A DNA stretch of 34,890 nucleotides from Armatimonadota bacterium (lineage in GTDB: Bacteria; Armatimonadota; Zipacnadia; Zipacnadales; FEN-943): the NCBI GenBank assembly GCA_026419655.1, contig JANZZA010000274.1, forward strand, positions 1 to 34,890. The letters run 5' to 3'. Made by a program: the position numbers and the translations under genes. Below the pieces are notes generated by a model, which had not been told where the DNA came from, did not search any database, and was given only the letters and a program-made list of their open reading frames with translations. Positions 18,352 through 25,943 of this stretch are shown here, piece by piece. Positions within the stretch are counted from its first letter, which is position 1, and every line of letters begins with the position of its first letter.

Positions 18352-19350
18352 TCAAAACATGACCTGTGCTGCCTCACGACCGTACCGCCAGTTGAGCAGC
18401 GTCAGTACCAGAACAATAGCGAACAGTATCATGGCCAGCGCAGAGGCCCGTCCCATCTCGTGGTAGACGAAGGCTGTCTGATAGATGTGGTACAGGAGCG
18501 TAGTTGTGCTTCCTGCTGGGCCCCCGGCAGTCATGATGTGGATGCTGACGAAGAAACCCTGGAAGCCCGAGATGATTGACGTGACGAGAATGAAAAAGGT
18601 GGTGGGCGCCAGCAGGGGCCAGGTGACGTGTCGCAGCCGTGCCCACCATCCCGCTCCGTCCAGCCGGGCGGCTTCATACATTTCCTCTGGTATATTCTGC
18701 AGCCCGGCCAGGTACAGGACACAGTTATAGCCGCCGACGCCCACCCAGAGGCCCATGAGGATGAGCGCTGGCTTTGCCCAGGCCGGGTCGCCCAGCCAAT
18801 TGGGTGTGTTCTCAATGCCCGCCAGGCGCAGGGCTTCGTTCAGCAGGCCGTAGTCGGGCTGGTAAATCCATCGCCAAAGTACGGCAACGGCTACCGCAGA
18901 GCACACCGTCGGGATGAAGAACACGGTACGGAAAAGAACAACGCCGCGCATTGGCCGGTTAAGCAGAAGAGCTGTAACCAGGGAAAGGGCCATGCCGATG
19001 GGTATGCCGAGCATGAGATAGACGGTGTTGTAGAGGTAATACCAGAAGCGGTCGTCGTTGGGCAGAAGGGCGCCTGTTGTTGGGTCTCGGTGGAAGCCCA
19101 GTATCTCCACGTAGTTGCTGAGTCCCACCCACTGGGCTTGTCGCCAGGGGCTAATGGCGTCCCAGCGCACGAAAGACAGCAGCATTGCGGCGATGACGGG
19201 CACCAGGGTAAATACCAGGAAGCCTACCAGGTTGGGCAAGAGAAAGCCGTAAGCTGCTGCCCACTGGCGCAGGGCTTTCGAGCGAGGCCTGGTCCCGCCA
19301 GCCATAGAAGGAATTGTAGGTTGTTCTTTTCGCACCTGGTCGTCGTGCAT
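18352..19350 (-). CDS. Sugar ABC transporter permease, MalF/UgpA type
   Basis: 'FLLPNLVGFLVFTLVPVIAAMLLSFVRWD', EAA motif 'EEMYEAARLDGAGWWARLRHVTWPLLAPTTFFILV'. Confidence 0.92.
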   Translation of the reverse strand: MHDDQVRKEQPTIPSMAGGTRPRSKALRQWAAAYGFLLPNLVGFLVFTLVPVIAAMLLSFVRWDAISPWRQAQWVGLSNYVEILGFHRDPTTGALLPNDDRFWYYLYNTVYLMLGIPIGMALSLVTALLLNRPMRGVVLFRTVFFIPTVCSAVAVAVLWRWIYQPDYGLLNEALRLAGIENTPNWLGDPAWAKPALILMGLWVGVGGYNCVLYLAGLQNIPEEMYEAARLDGAGWWARLRHVTWPLLAPTTFFILVTSIISGFQGFFVSIHIMTAGGPAGSTTTLLYHIYQTAFVYHEMGRASALAMILFAIVLVLTLLNWRYGREAAQVMF

Positions 19351-19403
19351 TTCTCTGCCTCAGCCACGCGGGGCGAGGCTTTATCAGCCAGCGCAGGGCC
19401 AGT

Positions 19404-20174
19404 TCAGGTTACATCTGCGGCCGCCGATGTTTCGCTGCGCCGGACGCGAATGCAAGCAGCCAGTTCGTCGTCGAGGGCCAGAGTAGTGCCGCCGATGCGC
19501 ACAACGTAAGTGGGCGCCGTCTGCAGCACCGCGATGGGCTGGCCTGGAAAAAGTCCCACTGAAGCCATTTGGCCGATCCTCCGCCCGCCCCGACGGCGCA
19601 TTTCGGCATCGTCTTTTGCAGCCGCTTGGGGTGGAGGTCCGCCCCAGCCGCGCGGTCCCCCCCGGATAGGTCCTGGCACGCACGTGATGTATGCAACCGT
19701 GCCGGCCTGGCCAGCTTTCATTTCTGTTAGTGGGACCACCGCTGGCCGGACGGCCATAGCTCCCGCCTGGCAGCACGGCCCTGGAGGGATGCGGTGACGG
19801 TGCGGGCACTCGGTTGGGTGGCCCAAAAGCGTGCAGATGCTGTCGGCCAGCTCCGGGCTTACGATGTGCTCCATCTCGCCGGCTATATAGTCGCCGCTAT
19901 CTGGCTCCATTCCCAGCACGTCCGCCATCAGTCTTTCCGCGAGACGGTGGCGCCGTACTACGTCGCGTGCACGTTCGACGCCGGCCTCGGTTAGCGACAG
20001 CTTGCCCTCGTGCTCTGTAACCGAGCCGTCTTCCGCGAGGCTCTCTACAGCTTCGCCGTTGTGGCGCATTATCTCCGGGTGAGACCGGTCTACCGGTCCT
20101 TCATTCTGCTCAATCTCCAGGTAGTATAGTGCATGCAGCAGGTGGTCTTTTCTTTGCGAAAGCGGTTCGCTCAT
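19404..20174 (-). CDS. DtxR/MntR-family metal-dependent regulator fused to C-terminal FeoA (SH3-like) domain
   Basis: N-terminal wHTH plus 'RRHRLAERLMADVLGMEPDSGDYIAGEMEHIVSPELADSICTLLGHPTECPHRHRIPPGPCC'; C-terminal FeoA-like 'IGQMASVGLFPGQPIAVLQTAPTYVVRIGGTTLALDDELAACIRV'; 12-nt gap from feoB. Confidence 0.88.
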   Translation of the reverse strand: MSEPLSQRKDHLLHALYYLEIEQNEGPVDRSHPEIMRHNGEAVESLAEDGSVTEHEGKLSLTEAGVERARDVVRRHRLAERLMADVLGMEPDSGDYIAGEMEHIVSPELADSICTLLGHPTECPHRHRIPPGPCCQAGAMAVRPAVVPLTEMKAGQAGTVAYITCVPGPIRGGPRGWGGPPPQAAAKDDAEMRRRGGRRIGQMASVGLFPGQPIAVLQTAPTYVVRIGGTTLALDDELAACIRVRRSETSAAADVT

Positions 20175-20186
20175 GGCCCTCCCCCG

Positions 20187-22601
20187 TCAAAAGCTTATGC
20201 CCAAAGCTCGAAAGGCGAAGTTGGCGACAGAACCCGTCAACACAGCAAGCCCCATAATTATGACAGCAAGGGATGCTGTCCGCCGAAGCCCTTGTTCCTT
20301 GACAATGACTAATAAATTCGCCAGGCACGGGACGAAAAGTGTGATGACTATCAGAGCTACGACTACCTGAAGATTGTCCAGTTTTCCCTGTTGCTGCAAG
20401 TCATAGAGGCCAGCGGCTGCGTAGTCCCGGCGCAAAAAGCCGACAATGAATGCGAAGGTTGCCTCATGTGGTAAGGATAGCAGCCTGACAACTACCGGGG
20501 CTGCTGCCCGCTCCATTGCCTTCAGGCCGCCAAACCAGGCCAATACCGCCAGGGCCGCTGTGCCTATCAGGAAGTAAGGGACGGCCTCGCGCAAGAACCA
20601 CTCGGCCCGCTGCCAGGTCTTGCGCAGGACGTTGCGGGCCAGCGGTAGGCGCAAGGGTGGTATTTCGCAAAGAAAATCCGTGCTTTCACCCGGCAACAGT
20701 CGGTTTGCCAGCCAGCCGGCCAGAAAAAGCTGAGCCAGGACGACGCCAAACACAGCTAGAACTACCCTCGGGCCGACAGCGCCACCCAGGGCGAGAATGA
20801 TGCCCAACTGGGCCGAACACGGAGTTGCAAAGGCAAGAAGAAACGTCGCGATGATGCGCGCCTTGGGGCTTTCAAGGACACGGGCCGCCAGGGTGGCCAT
20901 GGTCACACATCCCAGCCCCAGCACGAAAGGTACCACTGCCCGCCCGCTAAGCCCTATCTTGGTAAAGAAGCGATTCGCCAGCACCGATAGCCGCGCGATG
21001 TATCCCGAGTCTTCCAGCAGGCCCAACAGCAGGAAAAAGAAAACGATGATGGGCAGGACAATGCCGAAAGCGTAACGCAGGCCCATGGAGAAAACTCCGT
21101 ACTGGCCCACAAGGCAGTATCGGAGAAACTCCGAGTCTATTCCACCCGTCACAAGAGCGTAAATCCGCGGCACGACAAGCCCTTGCCCGCGGCGTACTAA
21201 AGCTGCCTCTGCTACGCTGGCACCCTGTCCCGGGGCGAGCTGGAGCACGATAGCGTATTCCACTGCATCTTGCGATGGGGTGAAGACTGCTCGGTAAAAC
21301 GAAGCACCGGCGCCTGCCACCGAGGGAGCCATAGTAAACTGTTCCCTCTGGCCGTCGCGCAGTCGCAGGGCCACCCTAGCCTTTGGGGCGGGGCCACCCG
21401 ACGGCCTAGCGGCCAGCCTGGCCTCAAAGGTCGCGCCGGCAGGCAGCCTGGTTGGGCAGCCTGGGCCCGGCAGGAGTCTAATCCTCAGCGCGACGTCAGG
21501 CCTTTGGGGTCTGATGACCGCTTCTGTGCCCGTCACTTGCAAGGCGGCCGCTGGTTCAGTTTCCACGTGCGCTGGAAGCTCGCGCTCGCCTAAGACCATC
21601 ACCGGCTCCGGAGGTGTCCCGATCACGCTGTTTGCCATCCAATCTGCCACCGTGCCCGCTCCAAGCCTGCCAACCACCACGTACAGGATGATCAGCACCA
21701 ATGCAAGAATTATCGGCCCCAGGATTGGGTTCATTGTGGCAGCGGAAGCCACTGCGCCCAACCGGCTTACCGAAACTCTTCGCTGCGTTGTCACCTGCCG
21801 GGCCAGCTCGTCAGCCATCCGCCACCGTGCCTGTCCAACAACCCAGCCTGGACCGTCCGCGTACTTTGCCAGAAGCCTTCGGCGCACTGCCTCGGCTGCC
21901 TGAACGACCTCGGGCCCCCCGTGTTCTGTTAGCCATTTCTCCAGCTCGGCATCATCGCTGGCCAGCAGAGTCAATGCCACGCCGCGCTTATCTAGCGGCA
22001 GGTCAGGGAGCAAGGCTGCCACCTGCTCGGCAGCCTTCTCAATCTCCGGCGGATAGGGCACGGCAAGCTTGGGTGGTCTTGCTCGGCGCAGCGCATGGAA
22101 AAGCTCCGTAATGCCCCGACGCTCGACGGCTACTGTGGGCACTACCTCTACCCCAAGAGCGTGGGCGAGCTTGTCATGGTTTATGCTAATGCCGTCTATG
22201 GCGGCCTCATCCACCATGTTGAGGGCCACAACGACGGGCACGCCCAGCTCGGCCAGCTCTGCGGTGATACGCAGGCCGCGGTTGAGGTTCCGCGCATCTA
22301 TCACCTGAAGGACTACATCAGCGCCGCCAAGTACCAGCTCGCGCGTCACCAGCTCGTCCACGCTCACCGGCACCAGGCTGTTTATGCCCGGCGTGTCAAT
22401 GACTTCTGGCTGGTGGCCGCGGCCGCGCAGGCGTCCACGGGCCATTTCTACTGTCGTGCCCGGATAGTTTGAAACTGTTGCGTAACGTCCCGTCAGGAGA
22501 TTGAAAAGCACGCTCTTGCCGACGTTGGGATTCCCAACCAGGAGAATCCGCTCTGGGGCGTGCGTTTGAGACTTCTGACAGGGTTCTGGTGTGTCGGTCA
22601 T
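20187..22601 (-). CDS. feoB: Ferrous iron transport protein B (FeoB) with inserted extracytoplasmic domain
   Basis: N-terminal G domain (G1 GNPNVGKS, G3 DTPG, G4-like NMVD); membrane part 'VFFFLLLGLLEDSGYIARLSVLANRFFTKIGLSGRAVVPFVLGLGCVTMATLAARVLESPKARIIATFLLAFATPCSAQLGIILAL'. Residues ~329-474 are an insertion. Confidence 0.93.
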   Translation of the reverse strand: MTDTPEPCQKSQTHAPERILLVGNPNVGKSVLFNLLTGRYATVSNYPGTTVEMARGRLRGRGHQPEVIDTPGINSLVPVSVDELVTRELVLGGADVVLQVIDARNLNRGLRITAELAELGVPVVVALNMVDEAAIDGISINHDKLAHALGVEVVPTVAVERRGITELFHALRRARPPKLAVPYPPEIEKAAEQVAALLPDLPLDKRGVALTLLASDDAELEKWLTEHGGPEVVQAAEAVRRRLLAKYADGPGWVVGQARWRMADELARQVTTQRRVSVSRLGAVASAATMNPILGPIILALVLIILYVVVGRLGAGTVADWMANSVIGTPPEPVMVLGERELPAHVETEPAAALQVTGTEAVIRPQRPDVALRIRLLPGPGCPTRLPAGATFEARLAARPSGGPAPKARVALRLRDGQREQFTMAPSVAGAGASFYRAVFTPSQDAVEYAIVLQLAPGQGASVAEAALVRRGQGLVVPRIYALVTGGIDSEFLRYCLVGQYGVFSMGLRYAFGIVLPIIVFFFLLLGLLEDSGYIARLSVLANRFFTKIGLSGRAVVPFVLGLGCVTMATLAARVLESPKARIIATFLLAFATPCSAQLGIILALGGAVGPRVVLAVFGVVLAQLFLAGWLANRLLPGESTDFLCEIPPLRLPLARNVLRKTWQRAEWFLREAVPYFLIGTAALAVLAWFGGLKAMERAAAPVVVRLLSLPHEATFAFIVGFLRRDYAAAGLYDLQQQGKLDNLQVVVALIVITLFVPCLANLLVIVKEQGLRRTASLAVIIMGLAVLTGSVANFAFRALGISF

Positions 22602-22613
22602 GGTGTTGTCTTA

Positions 22614-23840
22614 TCAGTGCCCGACCTGCATCTTCCGGACTGGGCGGCGCACGGTGAAACTTTTGGCCCCTTCGCCCCACAGCACCGTTACAAGGCATGT
22701 CAGGTTCGCCAGAGCCTTTTCAGGGTCACCGGCCGCAAGCGAAAACACCAGTTCCTTCGCCTCTCCGGGCGGCACCGACACGGAAACATCTAGTGGGTCG
22801 AGTTTGTCGCAGTAAGCCAGGCCTTCCCACCGCAGCCAGGCGCGGATTGTACTGTCCGTCTCGTTTGTTATAGGTAGGGTGAGCGTCACGACATCCCGTT
22901 GCCGAGGGTGCACAGCTTGCAGCGAGCCTATCCCGGCGGCCATACGGCGCACCACTTCCGCCTGCTCCTGGGTGACCGCATCTTCGGCTTCGACGGCCCC
23001 GGTCTTGATGACGGCCCAGTGTACTGCATCCCCCTTCACGCTCACCAGCAGATAGTGATGAAAATCCCCAGCTTCAGGCAGCGGGCCTGTCTCTGAGCCG
23101 CCGCCCCCGCAAATTACGTATCGCACGCCATCGCGTTCCGGTAGCAGATTGTAGACGTGATGGTGTCCAGCAAAGCAGACTTTGGTCAGCGCCGGGTGCC
23201 TTCTCAGCAGCTCGTGGATGGCGTCCCAGCGCGTCTGCGGCCCACCGATAAACAGAGGTTGGTGTACGAAGACGAACAGTTGGCGTGCGTCCTGGTGCGC
23301 CTCAAGCTGAGCCGCTACCCACTGCTCCTGTTCGGCGCCGATCATACCGGGGTTTGCGGCCTCATCTGACGCCAGGCACAGGAAAAGCGCACTGCCATAC
23401 CTGAAGGCATAGTACATCGGCCCGACCAGCTCTCTCCACAGTTCTTCGTGCATTGGCTTGGATACGTCGTGGTTGCCTACTACCGGAAATAAGGGAACCC
23501 GACAGCGCTCCACTACTTCGAAGTACGCGTCCCACATTCGCTTGAGCTGCGCGCGGTCGTCGGAATAGCCAAAGATTAGGTCGCCGATGATGACTGCAAA
23601 GTCTGGCCGGAGGACATTGATCTCGGCCACGGCCCGCTCGAATACCGGCGATGGGACGATGGGCATGAAGTGGCGCACGTCGGCCATGACGACGAAGGCC
23701 CAGCGGGGGCCTGGATCGCGCTGGAGGGATAGGGCATTGAGGGCGTCCGCTATAGTATGGCCGGCCAGAGCCACCGACGAAAAAACACTCGCGAACGAAA
23801 GAATGGCCGTCAGCAAGAATATCAGGGCCACGCGCTTCAT
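22614..23840 (-). CDS. Exported calcineurin-like metallophosphoesterase with C-terminal beta-rich domain
   Basis: Signal peptide MKRVALIFLLTAILSFASVFSSVALA; 'DFAVIIGDLIFG', 'PLFPVVGNHDVS', 'VCFAGHHHVYN' metallophosphoesterase motifs. Confidence 0.88.
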   Translation of the reverse strand: MKRVALIFLLTAILSFASVFSSVALAGHTIADALNALSLQRDPGPRWAFVVMADVRHFMPIVPSPVFERAVAEINVLRPDFAVIIGDLIFGYSDDRAQLKRMWDAYFEVVERCRVPLFPVVGNHDVSKPMHEELWRELVGPMYYAFRYGSALFLCLASDEAANPGMIGAEQEQWVAAQLEAHQDARQLFVFVHQPLFIGGPQTRWDAIHELLRRHPALTKVCFAGHHHVYNLLPERDGVRYVICGGGGSETGPLPEAGDFHHYLLVSVKGDAVHWAVIKTGAVEAEDAVTQEQAEVVRRMAAGIGSLQAVHPRQRDVVTLTLPITNETDSTIRAWLRWEGLAYCDKLDPLDVSVSVPPGEAKELVFSLAAGDPEKALANLTCLVTVLWGEGAKSFTVRRPVRKMQVGH

Positions 23841-23893
23841 CGGTATATAGTTTTCCCCCTCATAGGCTTAGTGCTGAATGAACTTGCCTCATT

Positions 23894-24898
23894 TTACCTT
23901 CCTGTGGGTGGCACCCACGGCCGGCAGTAGAAGCTCACGTCGCACCACCGTCCGCCGTAGCTAAACTGATTGCGCAACGTGGCCTCGCGCCAGAAGCCGG
24001 CCCGTGCCAGGGCCTCATGCCGTCCGGCCGCATCGTTGTCCATCGCCGCCTGCACTTTTCGGTCGTCTGGCCAGGCCAGCGCAGCCAACAGAACTTCGGC
24101 CTGCTCGAGGAACGCTGGATGCACGAAAAAATCAACCATCAGCGGGTGCTCCCTATAGGCTTTTTGGATCCAAAGCATCGCGTGGCCTACTATTGCACCG
24201 TCTTTGGTGCACAAGACCTTATTATCGGCGACGGTCCCTTGCTCCTGGGCTGCCATGAGGCTGAGGAACGGACCTTCCCAGAAACTTGGTCCATAGTGGC
24301 CGAAAAATAAATTGCGCAGCACCCAGCCGTCGGTCGCTGAATAAAGCGCTGTCAGCAGCGGCCAGTCGGCCCAGCAAACGGGCCGTACTTCACACGGCTG
24401 CGGTCGGAAGTAGTCTTGTTCAAAGCCCTCGTCTAGGGGCCAGAGCATTGCGCCATCATGGCCCAGCGCGTGGAAGCCGAAACGCTCGTAGAGCGTCGCA
24501 GCTACGGGATTGCCCGTGGCAAGATACAGAGCACGGCCATCGCGCGCCCGGAAGTCTTCACACGCCGCTGCCATGAGCACTACTGCAATACCTTTTTGTC
24601 GGTGCTCCGGCCTCGTGAAGACGTGCTGAAGGATCCCGATGGGCCGCTGCAAGGTATCTACTACTGTTATGTTGCCGCATAGCTCGTTCCGCACCACGCA
24701 CTCGAAAAAGCTCATGTTCAGCTCACCCAGGCCGCTATGCAAAGCCCGGCGCATCGCGCCCAGCCATGGTTCTCCCTTATGCGCCAGCAGCGGAAGTATG
24801 CGCTCTGCCCAGTCAGGGGCCGGTGCTCGCACGAGCCAGATTTCTGCATCCTCTCCGCTTTTAAGCTTGACTGTGTCAAGTAGCTTTTCCATTTGCAT
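23894..24898 (-). CDS. GNAT family N-acetyltransferase
   Basis: 'IGILQHVFTRPEHRQKGIAVVLMAAACEDFRARDGRALYLATGNPVAATLYERFGF' GNAT core (acetyl-CoA-binding loop and 'A..LYER.GF'). Confidence 0.85.
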   Translation of the reverse strand: MQMEKLLDTVKLKSGEDAEIWLVRAPAPDWAERILPLLAHKGEPWLGAMRRALHSGLGELNMSFFECVVRNELCGNITVVDTLQRPIGILQHVFTRPEHRQKGIAVVLMAAACEDFRARDGRALYLATGNPVAATLYERFGFHALGHDGAMLWPLDEGFEQDYFRPQPCEVRPVCWADWPLLTALYSATDGWVLRNLFFGHYGPSFWEGPFLSLMAAQEQGTVADNKVLCTKDGAIVGHAMLWIQKAYREHPLMVDFFVHPAFLEQAEVLLAALAWPDDRKVQAAMDNDAAGRHEALARAGFWREATLRNQFSYGGRWCDVSFYCRPWVPPTGR

Positions 24899-24913
24899 TC
24901 TCCCCGCGCTGCT

Positions 24914-25657
24914 TTAAGGCGCCGTGGCTACATGGATTGCGACGATTCCACCAACGCAGAATTTCACGGTGTTCACCTTCAGCCCTGCTGTCTCCATAAT
25001 ATCAGCCAGCTCCTCGGCTGACATAACCCGCGTCACCGATTCTGCCAGGAAACTATACGCCGCCCGGTCTACCAGCCCGCCAACGGTCGGCACCACTCGC
25101 CGCAAGTACGGCCTGAGCAGCCAAGACACGGTGCGGGGTGGCTGGGTAAACTCGATACATCCGACGTTGCCGCCGGACTTAACTACGCGGCCCATTTCCG
25201 CGAAGAGCTGCTGGGGAGAAGCTACGTCCCGCACTGCAAAGCCGACCATGGCGGCGTCGAAGACGCTGTCAGCAAAGGGCAGCGCCATAGCGTCGGCGAC
25301 GACAGCCCAGCCGGCTGCTGAGGCGTCTTCAGTCACATCCGGCCTCCGGGTGAGCATGGACTTTCTGTGCCGCAACATTACCTCGCTGGCATCCAGTTCG
25401 ACCACGACGGCTCCCCGTGCTCTTGCACGACGACTTAGCGCGCCCGTGCCGGAGCACACATCGAGCACAAGTTGTCCTGGCCTCAGTTTGATCTCCTTCA
25501 TGAAAAACCGTCGGGCGATCCGGTGCAGCCCGAAGCTGAGAATATCGTTGAGAAAGTCGTACCGGGCCGCGATCCGGTCGAACATAGCGGTGACAGCGCG
25601 GCGATGGGCGTTGGTTGTGTCGTCGCTACGGGCGGCCATGGTAATAGCTGCGGACAA
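24914..25657 (-). CDS. ubiE: UbiE/MenG-type methyltransferase (probable demethylmenaquinone methyltransferase)
   Basis: 'MFDRIAARYDFLNDILSFGLHRIARRFFMKEIKLRPGQLVLDVCSGTGALSRRARARGA...DAMALPFADSVFDAAMVGFAVRDVASPQQLFAEMGRVVKSGG' closely follows UbiE motifs. Confidence 0.85.
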   Translation of the reverse strand: MSAAITMAARSDDTTNAHRRAVTAMFDRIAARYDFLNDILSFGLHRIARRFFMKEIKLRPGQLVLDVCSGTGALSRRARARGAVVVELDASEVMLRHRKSMLTRRPDVTEDASAAGWAVVADAMALPFADSVFDAAMVGFAVRDVASPQQLFAEMGRVVKSGGNVGCIEFTQPPRTVSWLLRPYLRRVVPTVGGLVDRAAYSFLAESVTRVMSAEELADIMETAGLKVNTVKFCVGGIVAIHVATAP

Positions 25658-25747
25658 CGCGAGGTAAGGCTATCATGCATAAAGGTTATGTACAATGTAC
25701 CGGTTAACTGGCCCGTGCAATGAAAACAGTCCGAGAATGCTTAGCTA

Positions 25748-25810
25748 AAGCACTTGGCGAAAAGGCTTCTCAAAGCACATTACTCGGAAAAGCCTTATCT
25801 CCGAATGCTT
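25748..25810. other. Structured intergenic element (two nested inverted repeats) in the divergent ubiE / glcD-glcE region
   Basis: Outer arms AAGCACTTGG (25748-25757) / CCGAATGCTT (25801-25810), 9 of 10 pairs counting a G-U; inner perfect 7-bp arms AAGGCTT (25762-25768) / AAGCCTT (25790-25796). Confidence 0.4.
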
Positions 25811-25943
25811 GTGTTCTTGCCATGCCTTTTGATGCGAAATCAGGAAAGATAACCGCTCAGTGATGCCTGCGGCAGCGGAGCTAAGAAACAAGTGAAGGAG
25901 CAGGGCCAGCGGCGTGAGAGGCATTACCGTGAGCTGAGAAGAT

